DNA of 64,000 bases from a bacterium. Lineage in GTDB: Bacteria; Planctomycetota; UBA1135; UBA2386. The notes under the pieces are model-generated. The model ran no database searches. It worked only from the letters and a program-made list of their open reading frames with translations, and had not been told where the DNA came from. The DNA lies in contig JAUILN010000012.1 of the NCBI GenBank assembly GCA_030432695.1, positions 186,001 to 250,000 on the forward strand, in the 5' to 3' direction. Shown one piece after another: positions 43,385 to 52,025 of this stretch (positions are counted from its first letter, which is position 1; each line of letters opens with the position of its first letter). Both the position numbers and the translations under genes were made by a program.

Positions 43385-45340
43385 ATGCAGGCTCTCCGTC
43401 TCGCTCGCTGGCTGGTGCCGGTCACGGTCCTCGCCCCGCTCCTCCCCGCACAGGTCTCCCACCTCGAACTCATCGACCGCCGCGTGGTCGCCGATGGCGC
43501 GGAGTTCGGTGCGATCGGCAGCTACGAGGTCGTCGAGGGTCGGCTGCACTTCGCGCTCGACCCGACCTCTCCGTTCAACGCGCGCATCGTCGATCTGGGT
43601 CTCGCGCCACGCAACGCCCAGGGCCGCGTCGAGACCGTCGCCGACTTCGTGGCGCTGCAGCCGGTCGATCCGACCAGACGTTCGGGCACAGCACTGCTGG
43701 AGGTCTCCAACCGCGGCGGCAAGGCCACCCTCGGCGCGTTCTGCCGCGGGCGTGGCGGCGACTTCGACCGGCGTGAGACCTTCGGCGACGGGCTGTTGAT
43801 GGAACGCGGCGTCACGGTGGTCTGGTGCGGTTGGCAGTGGGACGTGCCGCACGAACCGGGCCGACTGCGGCTGCGCGTGCCCACCCTGCACGCCGCGAAC
43901 GGCGCGGCGATCGAAGGCCGCGTGCGCAGCGACCGGCCGGTCGACGAGCCGACCCGCGCGATCCCGCTCGGCGACCGCGGCCACGTGCCCTACCCGCCGG
44001 TGCGCCCGGGGTCCGAGGAGCACGTGCTGACCCGGCGCGACGGCCGCGACGCGCCGCGCGAGGTGGTTTCCCGCAGCACCTGGCAGTTCCGAGACGACCT
44101 GCAGGCCATCGAGCCGACCGGCGACGAACCGTTCGCGGCGGGGTTCATCTACGAACTGGTCTACACCGCGCGCGATCCGGTGCTGGTCGGCGCCGGCCTC
44201 GCGGCGATCCGCGACTGCGCGAGCTGGCTGAAGCACGGCGAGGACAACCCGCTGCACGGCATCGACCGCGTGGTCGCCGTCGGCATCTCGCAGACCGGCC
44301 GCTTCCTGCGCCAGTTCGTCTGGCAGGGCTTCACCACCGACACCGAGAACCGCCGCTCGCTCGACGGCGTGTACGCACTCACCGCTGGTGCGGGCCGCGG
44401 CAGCTTCAACCACCGCTTCGCCCAGCCGAGCCGCGACGGCCACCGCTACTCGGCCTTCTGCTTCCCCACCGACATCTACCCGTTCACCTCGACCCTGCAG
44501 CACGATCCGGTGACCGGCCGGATCGACGGCCTGTTCGCCCGCCAGCACGACCCCGACCACCTGCCGAAGTGCTTCTGGACCAACACCGGCTACGAGTACT
44601 GGGGCCGCGGCGCCGCGCTGATCCACAGTTCCATCACCGAGCCGCTGCGCGACGTGCCGCCGACCGGGCGCGAACGCGTCTACCACATCGCCTCCGCGCA
44701 GCACTTCCAGGGCAACGCCCGCAACAACCCGATGGACCTGCAGGCGACCTGGCGCGCATTGCTGGTCGCGCTGCTCGACTGGGTGGACGACGGCACCATG
44801 CCGCCCGACTCCCGCCACCCGACACTCGCCGACGGCACGCTGGTGCCCCTGGCCGACCTGGTCGATCCGAAGATCCCCGGCCTCACGCTGCCGACCGCGA
44901 TCCAGACCGCCTACCGCGCCGACTACGGCGCCCACTTCCTGTCGGAAGGCATCGTCGACTTCCAGCCGCCCCGCCTCGGCCCGGAGTTCCCGAGCCTCGT
45001 GCCGTCGCTCGACGCCCTCGGCCACGAACGCGGTGGCATCCAGAGCCTCGAACTCCGCGTGCCGCTCGCCACCTACACCGGCTTCTCGCTGCGCGAAGGC
45101 CTGCCCGGCGGCAACGGCGAGCTCGCCGACTTCACCGGGCGGTTCCTGCCCCTGCCGCGCGACGCGGACTCCGACGATCCGCGACCGGCACTCGCAACGC
45201 TCTACCGCGACCGCGACGACTACCTGGGTCAGCTCCGCGCCGGCGCCGCCGCGCTGGTGGCCGAACGACTGCTCCTGGCGCAGGACGTCGAGGAGTCCGT
45301 GCGACGCGGCGCGGCCCTGTGGGACCTCGTGCATCACTGA
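43385..45340 (+). CDS. Secreted alpha/beta-hydrolase-domain protein
   Basis: The 651-residue product has a signal peptide (LVPVTVLAPLLPAQ). It matches the large alpha/beta hydrolase-domain group found in many environmental bacteria (Abhydrolase_10-like). The nucleophile elbow is VGISQTGRFLRQF (Ser about residue 303), and GYEYWGRGAALIH, then HIASAQHFQGNARNNPMD near the expected His, support it. The substrate is unknown; esterase-like hydrolysis outside the cytoplasm is likely. A GTG at 43367 inside the palindrome is an alternative start, but the ATG at 43385 leads directly into the signal peptide. Confidence 0.8.
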   Translation: MQALRLARWLVPVTVLAPLLPAQVSHLELIDRRVVADGAEFGAIGSYEVVEGRLHFALDPTSPFNARIVDLGLAPRNAQGRVETVADFVALQPVDPTRRSGTALLEVSNRGGKATLGAFCRGRGGDFDRRETFGDGLLMERGVTVVWCGWQWDVPHEPGRLRLRVPTLHAANGAAIEGRVRSDRPVDEPTRAIPLGDRGHVPYPPVRPGSEEHVLTRRDGRDAPREVVSRSTWQFRDDLQAIEPTGDEPFAAGFIYELVYTARDPVLVGAGLAAIRDCASWLKHGEDNPLHGIDRVVAVGISQTGRFLRQFVWQGFTTDTENRRSLDGVYALTAGAGRGSFNHRFAQPSRDGHRYSAFCFPTDIYPFTSTLQHDPVTGRIDGLFARQHDPDHLPKCFWTNTGYEYWGRGAALIHSSITEPLRDVPPTGRERVYHIASAQHFQGNARNNPMDLQATWRALLVALLDWVDDGTMPPDSRHPTLADGTLVPLADLVDPKIPGLTLPTAIQTAYRADYGAHFLSEGIVDFQPPRLGPEFPSLVPSLDALGHERGGIQSLELRVPLATYTGFSLREGLPGGNGELADFTGRFLPLPRDADSDDPRPALATLYRDRDDYLGQLRAGAAALVAERLLLAQDVEESVRRGAALWDLVHH

Positions 45341-45433
45341 TTCTCGGGAGCAGTCGATCCAAACGACACCGTCAGCGCGGCCGAAGGGCGTGGAACCCGA
45401 GCACCCTTCCCCCCGCGCTCGACTTCCGCGACG

Positions 45434-46351
45434 ATGCGGGCCGTGGTCGACTCTCCCCAGAATCCGTCGAGCGGCGTGCCGCGACCGGCACTGATCGGCA
45501 TGTCCATCGCGCTGCTCGTCGCCCTGCCGTTCGTCCTGACCGTGATGGGGAGCAGCACCCCTGGGACGACGACGCCGGCGGAACTGCTGGCCGCGATCGC
45601 CGGCCTGACCTCCGAGGGCCACGCCGAGCCGCCCTTCTCCGCAGCATCGCGGTTGGAGCCGGCGAGCTTCGTCGCGATGGCGCAGGATGGTCGGCAGGCC
45701 GATGCCCTCCTGCACCTGCTCACCGAGCCGACCGACGTGCTCGCGCCGCGTGGTAACAGCATCGCGCTGTTGGAGCCGCGCGGTCGGATCCGCGAGCCGC
45801 GCCCGTTGTTCAGCGTCGCTCTGCGAGAGGACGCGCTGCGCACCCGCGCGCGTATCCACCTACTCGACCTCGACCGCAGGGGCGTGGTGCGACGCATCCC
45901 CCTGCCCGCCGCCGCCGACGAGCAGCCCGGTCCCGGGATCCGCTCGGTCCGCCCGGCACTCCACGGCCTCCTCCCCGGGCGCTACGCCTGGTGGATCGAA
46001 CCGGAAGACCCGCTCGCCGCACCCGAGCTGCTGGCCGACGCCACCGCCAACTTCACGCTGCTCGATCCGGACGTCGCGCACGAGGTGGAGAGTCACATGC
46101 CTGCTGCCGACGGCGAGCCGCTGACGCGCCTGCGCCGCGCCGCGGTGCTCCTGTGCGCTGGTCTCGCGCAGGAGGCGCTGGTCGAGATCGCGTCCGGAGG
46201 CTTCGCCGCCGACGACCGCGGTCCGGGCCAGACGACCGACGGGGACCCACTGGAGGAGACCGCGGCTCTACTCGCCGCCGCGGCCTGGCGCCGGCTCGGC
46301 GATCTGGACGCGGCCGCGCGGCAGATCTCGGCGCTCGTGCAGACGCGATGA
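45434..46351 (+). CDS. Membrane-anchored protein of unknown function
   Basis: The 305-residue product has one N-terminal membrane segment (ALIGMSIALLVALPFVLTVM), so it is probably anchored with the rest outside the cytoplasm. The middle part is strand-rich (LFSVALREDAL, then GLLPGRYAWWIEPEDP), and the C-terminal 90 residues are helical and Ala-rich, like a short TPR-type repeat (TRLRRAAVLLCAGLAQEALV). No family is recognised. It converges with rtcR, with nine bases between the stops. Confidence 0.65.
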   Translation: MRAVVDSPQNPSSGVPRPALIGMSIALLVALPFVLTVMGSSTPGTTTPAELLAAIAGLTSEGHAEPPFSAASRLEPASFVAMAQDGRQADALLHLLTEPTDVLAPRGNSIALLEPRGRIREPRPLFSVALREDALRTRARIHLLDLDRRGVVRRIPLPAAADEQPGPGIRSVRPALHGLLPGRYAWWIEPEDPLAAPELLADATANFTLLDPDVAHEVESHMPAADGEPLTRLRRAAVLLCAGLAQEALVEIASGGFAADDRGPGQTTDGDPLEETAALLAAAAWRRLGDLDAAARQISALVQTR

Positions 46352-46360
46352 GCGCGAGCC

Positions 46361-47980
46361 TCACCGCGGCTGGAGCGCCCGGAAGTCGAGATCGAAACGT
46401 CCCAGGTACTTTCGCAGCCGGTCGGCGTCGTTGCTGGAGGTGCGCCGTGCCAGCGACGCGGCGAACAGCGTCCGCCCGGCCTCGCTCAGCGACTTCGAGC
46501 GCCGGCAGACCTCGACCACCGCCGCCAGCTGCACCCGGTCGAAGAGGTCGATCTCGGCAAGGCGACGCTCGCCGAGGACCTCGAGCAACAACCCATCGGT
46601 CGGCGCGCCCGACTCGGGTGCCAGCCGCCACGCCCGCCGCAGCCGCTCGATCTCCTCGTCGACGACCTCGCGGTTGATCCGCCCACCGGGAGCCAGGGTC
46701 GCCATGCGCGTGACGCTCGCGTTGAGGTCGCGGAAGTTGCCGGCCCAACTGGCGTCGGGGGACTCGGCGAAGCGCAGGAAGCGGGACCGAGCCTCCTTGT
46801 TGAAGGTCACGCGGCGGCCGTGGCGGTCGGCGTAGCGCTCGAGTTCGTAGTCGAGGTTCGGCTCGAGGTCTTCGATGCGGTCCTTCAGCCCCGGCATCTC
46901 GAAGGTCCACAGGTCGATGCGCGCCAGCAGGTCGTCGCGGAACCGGCCCGAGGCCACGTCGGCGCGCAGGTCGCGGTTGGTCCCGGCCACCAGCTGGAAG
47001 TCGCTCTGCGCCTCCTTGTCGGAACCGACCGGCAGGAAGCGCTTCTCCTCGAGCGCACGCAACAACATCGCCTGCTCGTCGAGGCCGAGTTCGCCGATCT
47101 CGTCGAGGAACAACAGACCGCCGTCGGCACGGCGCAGGAAGCCGGCCCGCGCCGCGACCGCGCCGGTGAACGCCCCCTTCACGTGGCCGAACAACGCCGA
47201 GGCAGCCGAGTCGCCGCGCAGCGTGGCGCAGTTCACCTCGACGAACTCGCCCTCCAGTTTGTGGCGCTGGGTCTTCAGCTCGTGGATGCGCTTGCAGAGC
47301 TGCGACTTGCCGGCACCGGTCGGCCCCATCAACAGGATCGGATCGCGGGTCGCCATCGCGACGCGCTCGACCAGGTCGATCTGCCGGTTGAAGGCCTCGT
47401 TGCGGGTCGCGATGCCCGACTTCAGGAACGACACCGCGTCGAGGTGCTCGGTGGCGAAGCGGCGCGCCAACGCGTCGTAGCGCGACAGGTCGAGGTCGAC
47501 GATCTGGTAGCTGCCGGCCACGGTCTCGCCGTCTTCCCGCGGCGGCCGGGTCTGGATCAGTCGTGCGGGGAAGTGCCGCGACTCCGTGAGCAGGAACAGG
47601 CAGATCTGCGCGACGTGCGTGCCGGTGGTCACATGGACCAGGTAGTCCTCCTTCTCGGTGTCGAAAGAGTAGGCGCCGGCGAAGGCGTGCAGCGCCTCGA
47701 ACACCTCCTGGAAGTCCCAGGGGTCGCCGATCGGCATGTCGTGCCGGACGACGTCGGTCTCAGGCGAGACGCGGGCGATGTCGTTCTCGACCACCTTGCC
47801 GAGCCGCTCGTAGCGGCGCTCGTGCCAGAGCTCCAGCCGCGCGACCACGAGGTCTTCCTGCTGGCAGAGTCCGACCGTCGGACGCCAGTGGTTCCAGCGG
47901 TCGCGGAATCCGCGCTGGTCCTGGGAAGTGCCCAGGAATCCCAGGACGACGAGCGGCCGATCCTTAGCCATGCGGATCAT
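46361..47980 (-). CDS. rtcR: RtcR, sigma-54-dependent activator of an RNA-repair locus
   Basis: The 539-residue protein has the RtcR N-terminal ligand-sensing (CARF-like) domain (VVLGFLGTSQDQRGFRDRW, LVHVTTGTHVAQICLFLLTE), then an AAA+ sigma-54 interaction domain with Walker A GPTGAGKSQL (about residue 223), the polymerase-contact motif GAFTGA (about 267) and Walker B GLLFLDEIGEL. In enterobacteria RtcR turns on rtcBA and rsr/Y-RNA genes after RNA damage. It is divergent from the Ro-like gene 191 bases away, the usual arrangement. I found no good GG-N10-GC sigma-54 promoter in that gap. ATG 47971 is an alternative start. Confidence 0.93.
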   Translation of the reverse strand: MIRMAKDRPLVVLGFLGTSQDQRGFRDRWNHWRPTVGLCQQEDLVVARLELWHERRYERLGKVVENDIARVSPETDVVRHDMPIGDPWDFQEVFEALHAFAGAYSFDTEKEDYLVHVTTGTHVAQICLFLLTESRHFPARLIQTRPPREDGETVAGSYQIVDLDLSRYDALARRFATEHLDAVSFLKSGIATRNEAFNRQIDLVERVAMATRDPILLMGPTGAGKSQLCKRIHELKTQRHKLEGEFVEVNCATLRGDSAASALFGHVKGAFTGAVAARAGFLRRADGGLLFLDEIGELGLDEQAMLLRALEEKRFLPVGSDKEAQSDFQLVAGTNRDLRADVASGRFRDDLLARIDLWTFEMPGLKDRIEDLEPNLDYELERYADRHGRRVTFNKEARSRFLRFAESPDASWAGNFRDLNASVTRMATLAPGGRINREVVDEEIERLRRAWRLAPESGAPTDGLLLEVLGERRLAEIDLFDRVQLAAVVEVCRRSKSLSEAGRTLFAASLARRTSSNDADRLRKYLGRFDLDFRALQPR

Positions 47981-48171
47981 CCATATCGGGTCCCATCAAG
48001 AATCGTAAGGGCCCGATCTGAACATCGCATCGACAGGGATCCACAAACTCCTATTCTGCAATATCTTATGGCTTCTTGCGAGGTTCGCGCCGGTGACGGC
48101 ACGCGATGTGACTTCTGCCAGCCAACGACGCGCGGCGCGGTGCCGCGCGTCGAAGCCCAGGAGTAGCCACG

Positions 48172-49743
48172 ATGGCAAACCGAGACCTGTTCGAGACCCG
48201 CCCGGCGCTGACGCCGGCGCGGGCCCTCGGCACCAACGAGGCCGGCGGCAAGGCCTACGAACTCAGCGCGCACCAGGCGCTGGCCCAGTTCGCGGTCACC
48301 GGCTGCCTCAATGGCACCTTCTACGCCACCGACGCGCGCCAACTCGAGGCAACCCTCGAGTTCGCCCGCGAGATCGCGCTTGCCGGCGATGCCGAGTTCG
48401 TCGCCAAGACCGCGATCTGGGCCCGCGAGCACGGCTTCATGAAGGACATGCCGGCCCTGCTGCTGGCCTTCCTCACCGTCGACCACGGCGCACTCGCCAC
48501 CCAGGTGTTCGACCGGGTCATCGACGGCGGCAAGATGCTGCGGAACTTCGTGCAGATCCTCCGCTCGGGCGCCGTGGGACGGAAGTCGCTGGGCACCCGG
48601 CCGAAGCGACTGGTCCGCGAGTGGCTGCGCAAGCAGAGCGACCGCTCGCTGGTCCACGCGTCGATCGGTAACCAACCCAGCCTGGGCGACGTGCTGAAGA
48701 TGGTGCACCCCAAGCCGGAGTCGCCGACCCGCTCGGCGCTCTACGCGTGGCTGTGCCGCCGTCCGTTCGTCGACGCCGACCTGCCGCGCGAGCTGCAGGC
48801 CCTCAACGCCTGGCTGGCCGACCCCACGCGCCCCTTGCCCGACGTGCCGTTCCAGATGCTCGCCGGCGCCCACCTCGACGCCGACGGCTGGAAGGCCCTC
48901 GCGCGGCAGTGCACCTGGACCCAGACCCGCATCAACCTCAACACCTTCGCCCGCCACGGCGTCTTCGAGGAACACGACACCGCGCAGCTCCTCGCCGACC
49001 GACTCCGCGACCCCGAAGCGATCCGCAAGGCCCGCACCTTCCCGTACCAGCTCATGACCGCGCGCAGCAACATCGACCGGGCAGTTCCCGACTGCATCCG
49101 CGAGGCACTGGCCGACGCGATCGAGGTCGCGGTGAGCGAGAACGTCGCGGCATTGCCGGGCAAGGTCCTGGTCGCGGTCGACGTCTCGGGCTCGATGCAC
49201 GCCTCGATCACCGGCTACCGCCGCGGCGCGACCTCGGTCTCCCGCTGCCTCGACGTCGCAGCACTGATGGCGGCCACGGTGCTGCGGCGCTGCCCCCGCT
49301 CCGAGCTGCTCGCGTTCCACGACCGCGTGCAGCCGGTGCGGGTCTCGGGCAGCGATCCGATCCCGGTCACCGCGGACCGGCTGGCGCGCCTGCCCTCGGG
49401 CGGCACGCGCTGCGCCGCGCCGCTGGAGGCCTGGAACGCCTGCCGGACCAAGGCGGACCTCGTGCTGATGATCTCCGACAACCAGTCGTGGGTCGATGCC
49501 AACGACAGTGGCTGGGGCACGGCGACGATGAAGGCCTGGCTGCAGTTCAAGCGCCGCAACCCGGCCGCGAAGCTGGTCTGCCTCGATCTCCAACCGTACC
49601 GCACGTCGCAGGCGCCCACCGGCGTCGACGTGCTCAACATCGGCGGCTTCTCCGACCGCGTCTTCGACGTGATCCGCGCCTTCGCCCAGACGGGTGGCAG
49701 CGCAGACCACGCCGTGGACACGATTCGCGCCGTCGCGATCTGA
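48172..49743 (+). CDS. rsr: Ro60-like TROVE-domain RNA-binding protein
   Basis: The 523-residue protein has an N-terminal TROVE ring of helical repeats (YELSAHQALAQFAVTGCLNG, then FVAKTAIWAREHGFMKDMPA) and a C-terminal vWA domain with the metal site VAVDVSGSMHAS (about residue 338), the Ro60/Rsr architecture. Bacterial Ro proteins bind Y RNAs and help nucleases such as PNPase process or degrade structured RNA, mainly under stress. The start ATG follows an AGGAG. It is divergent from rtcR. Two Y-RNA-like RNAs begin nine bases after its stop, so protein and RNA probably come from one transcript. Confidence 0.95.
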   Translation: MANRDLFETRPALTPARALGTNEAGGKAYELSAHQALAQFAVTGCLNGTFYATDARQLEATLEFAREIALAGDAEFVAKTAIWAREHGFMKDMPALLLAFLTVDHGALATQVFDRVIDGGKMLRNFVQILRSGAVGRKSLGTRPKRLVREWLRKQSDRSLVHASIGNQPSLGDVLKMVHPKPESPTRSALYAWLCRRPFVDADLPRELQALNAWLADPTRPLPDVPFQMLAGAHLDADGWKALARQCTWTQTRINLNTFARHGVFEEHDTAQLLADRLRDPEAIRKARTFPYQLMTARSNIDRAVPDCIREALADAIEVAVSENVAALPGKVLVAVDVSGSMHASITGYRRGATSVSRCLDVAALMAATVLRRCPRSELLAFHDRVQPVRVSGSDPIPVTADRLARLPSGGTRCAAPLEAWNACRTKADLVLMISDNQSWVDANDSGWGTATMKAWLQFKRRNPAAKLVCLDLQPYRTSQAPTGVDVLNIGGFSDRVFDVIRAFAQTGGSADHAVDTIRAVAI

Positions 49744-49752
49744 AACAGTCAA

Positions 49753-49877
49753 GCGGTGAATGCCGCGAGGTCTACATGAACCGCAAGGTCGCGGGTTCGA
49801 GTCCCGCCGGCCGGGTCCTCCCGACCGTAGCTCAGCTGGGTAGAGCACGCAGGGACTTCGCAACTCCTCGTCACCGC
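49753..49877 (+). ncRNA. yrlA: YrlA-like Y RNA with a circularly permuted tRNA body
   Basis: The ends pair as a Y-type stem: GCGGTGA (49753) with TCACCGC (49871), then CGAGG (49766) with CCTCG (49866), with ATGCCG bulged on the 5' side. Inside is a full tRNA body in permuted order. It runs variable-loop-like AGGTC, then the T arm GCGGG-TTCGAGT-CCCGC (49791-49807). Next comes an 8-bp acceptor-like hairpin with one A-C mismatch closed by TCCT (49808-49827), then TA, then the D arm GCTC-AGCTGGGTA-GAGC (49830-49846) with the GG that docks on the T loop. The anticodon arm is replaced by the Y stem. Bacterial YrlA RNAs are known to mimic tRNA in this way and bind Ro. It lies nine bases after rsr. 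Confidence 0.85.
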
Positions 49878-49901
49878 ACTTTCCATTGCACGACGATCAT
49901 T

Positions 49902-49974
49902 CCGGCGAATGCCGTGGAGGACTCCATTTCGATCCATGGTCTTCCACACGGTGTTCCACACCTCTCGTCGCCGG
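49902..49974 (+). ncRNA. Second, shorter Y-RNA-like RNA
   Basis: It repeats the first RNA's end structure: CCGGCGA (49902) pairs with TCGCCGG (49968), the bulged ATGCCG is identical, and CTTTCCAT follows the 3' strand in both RNAs. Inside, GTGGAGGAC (49914) can pair with GTCTTCCAC (49939), and TTCGATCC sits in the loop, recalling a T loop; no D arm is present. It lies 24 bases after the first RNA, echoing the tandem Y RNAs of enterobacterial rsr loci. Confidence 0.65.
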
Positions 49975-49999
49975 TCTTTCCATACCCCAGGACCGAACC

Positions 50000-50152
50000 A
50001 TGTGTTGGTCCCTGCATCTCATCACCACGCGTGACTGCGTCCTCGACGCGCTCTCCGACATCGCCGCGCGTCACGGCTTCGCACCGATCGAAGGCAGCCG
50101 CTATGCGGTCGCCCACATGCCGGGCTACCGGACCCTGCTGATGCCAGCCTGA
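50000..50152 (+). CDS. Small protein of unknown function beside the Y RNAs
   Basis: A 50-residue frame starts MCWSLHLITTRDCVLDALSD and ends YRTLLMPA. AGGA lies eight bases before the ATG, and the frame has normal coding composition for this genome, including a helix-like DCVLDALSDIAARHGF. No family is recognised. It begins 25 bases after the second Y-like RNA, so it may be the last gene of the rsr transcript, or a chance frame. Confidence 0.45.
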   Translation: MCWSLHLITTRDCVLDALSDIAARHGFAPIEGSRYAVAHMPGYRTLLMPA

Positions 50153-50193
50153 TCGTCCGCGCAGTCCGCCGGGGTTGGTCCTATCGTGCGCGC

Positions 50194-51666
50194 ATGCACC
50201 TCGCCCGGATCGCACTGACCACGGCACTCGCCCTTCCCCTGACCGCCCAGACCACGGACACGCCGCGCTTCCACGGCACCACCCCGAAGTCCTTCGAGAT
50301 CCGCAACGCCCACGTGGTCCGCGGCGACGGCGCGCCGCCGACCGGGCCCACGAGCGTCTTCGTCGAAAACGGCAAGATCGTGCGCGGGCCGATCGACCGA
50401 CCCGAGGTGGTGATCGACGGCAGCGGCTGCTACGTGCTGCCCGGCCTCGTCGCGACCCACGCCCACCTCCACGAGGCGATGGCCGGGGTGGCGATCCCGC
50501 AGAGCTACCAGCTCGACCTGTGGCTGGCGTCGGGGGTGACCACGATCCGCGACCTCGGCAGCGCGTTCTCGCGCTCGCTGAAGATGCGGCAGGAGGCCGA
50601 GCGCGGCGAGCTGCGCAGCCCGCGCATCCTCCTCTACCAGCAGTTCGGTGCCGTCGACACCGCCGAGGAGGCGCGCGCGCGGGTCCGCGCGATCAAGTCC
50701 GGCGGCGCCGACGGCATCAAATTCTGGTCGAACATCAACTATGCGCCGGAGGTGCTGCGCGCGGCGCTGCAGGCGGCGAACGAGGCGGAGCTGCCGACCA
50801 CCGCGCACATCGGCGTCGGCGAGGCCAACGCACTGCACTACGCGGAGTGGGGACTGCGCAGCATCGAGCATTGGTACGGCATTCCCGATGCGGCCCTCGA
50901 CGGCGTCCAGGAGTTCCCCGCCGACTTCTCCTACTCCAATGAGGTCGACCGCTTCCGCTACGCCGGCCGGCTGTGGCGCGAGGCCGACCCCGACCGTCTC
51001 GACGCGGTGTTGCAGAGGCTCGTCGACCTCGGCGTCGCGTGGAGCCCGACCCTCGCGGTCTACGAGGCGAGCCGCGACCTGATGCGCGCGCAGCACAAGC
51101 CGTGGTTCGACGACTACCTGCACCCCGCGCTCGCGAAGTTCTTCGTGCCGAGCCTCGACAGCCACGGCAGCTACTTCATCGGTTGGTCGACCACCGACGA
51201 GGCGTTCTGGAAGGAGAACTACCGGATCTGGATGGGTGCCTTGCGCCGCTTCGAGCAGCTCGGCGGCACGATCACCACCGGGGAGGACGCCGGCTACATC
51301 TACCTGCTGTACGGCTTCGGCCTGTGTCGCGAACTGGAGCTGCACCACGAGGCCGGCTTCCATCCGCTCGAGGTGATCGAGCACGCCACCTACAATGGCG
51401 CGCGGGTGATGGGTATGGAGGACCGCTTCGGCCGGATCCTCCCCGGCCTCGACGCCGACCTGATCGTGGTCCGGGGCAACCCACTGCAGAACCTGAAATG
51501 CCTCTACCCGACCGGCTGCGACGTCTACGTCGACGGCGAGTCGGTGCCGACCGGGGGCGTGCGGTTCACGATCCGCGGCGGCCGGATCTGGCACGGACCG
51601 ACGCTCCTGACCGGAGTGCGGGAACTCGTCGAGCGCGAGCGGGAGCGCCTCGCGAAACGCGACTGA
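50194..51666 (+). CDS. Secreted amidohydrolase with intact metal site
   Basis: The 490-residue product has a signal peptide (LARIALTTALALPLTAQ). Metal ligands are complete: HxH in LVATHAHLHEAM (about residues 89-91), Lys in DGIKFWSN, His in PTTAHIGVGEAN, His in RSIEHWYGI and Asp in TTGEDAGYIY. It belongs to the imidazolonepropionase-like (COG1228) amidohydrolases but is distinct from the array at 3.7-19.1 kb, being longer between the ligand strands. The substrate is unknown. It stands 41 bases after the small frame of the Y-RNA locus and is probably a separate unit. Confidence 0.87.
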   Translation: MHLARIALTTALALPLTAQTTDTPRFHGTTPKSFEIRNAHVVRGDGAPPTGPTSVFVENGKIVRGPIDRPEVVIDGSGCYVLPGLVATHAHLHEAMAGVAIPQSYQLDLWLASGVTTIRDLGSAFSRSLKMRQEAERGELRSPRILLYQQFGAVDTAEEARARVRAIKSGGADGIKFWSNINYAPEVLRAALQAANEAELPTTAHIGVGEANALHYAEWGLRSIEHWYGIPDAALDGVQEFPADFSYSNEVDRFRYAGRLWREADPDRLDAVLQRLVDLGVAWSPTLAVYEASRDLMRAQHKPWFDDYLHPALAKFFVPSLDSHGSYFIGWSTTDEAFWKENYRIWMGALRRFEQLGGTITTGEDAGYIYLLYGFGLCRELELHHEAGFHPLEVIEHATYNGARVMGMEDRFGRILPGLDADLIVVRGNPLQNLKCLYPTGCDVYVDGESVPTGGVRFTIRGGRIWHGPTLLTGVRELVERERERLAKRD

Positions 51667-52025
51667 ATCGCGCCGCGCCGACCGACCCCGCCTGGCAGAT
51701 TCTGCATCCGGGACTCGCGGAATCCCGACGCCCCGACCGCCCGCGCGCCGCCAGGACCCCGAGCTTTCGCCGGACCGAGACCCCCCGAGCGACGGGCCGC
51801 ACGGGGCTCGAAGCAACTTCTGCGCTCGGTGCGTGTTGGCTCCGGCGACCGATCTGCCTGCGCACAAACATCTGCAGTGCGCTGGCTCCGGACACTCCCC
51901 TCCACCGCATCCGTTGTATCCTCCGGAAGCCGGGGACGAGAGTCTTCCCGGCCCGGGGTTTGCCGGGCCGGCGGCCGCCCCGCTGCGCCCTCCCTTCAGC
52001 ATCTCCCCGCCTGACGCCCACTTCC
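51667..52025. other. Non-coding gap
   Basis: This 359-base gap between an amidohydrolase and an FG-GAP gene contains no convincing reading frame, RNA or repeat. It presumably holds the promoter for the downstream gene. Confidence 0.5.

Noticed and set aside
47981-48171. Sigma-54 promoter for rsr
   Set aside because: Several partial matches (such as CGGCACG at 48099) lack a correctly spaced GC at the -12 position, so none was annotated.
49786-49847. An ordinary tRNA gene
   Set aside because: T and D arms are both present but in reversed order, and there is no anticodon arm between them; the Y-RNA reading explains all parts.
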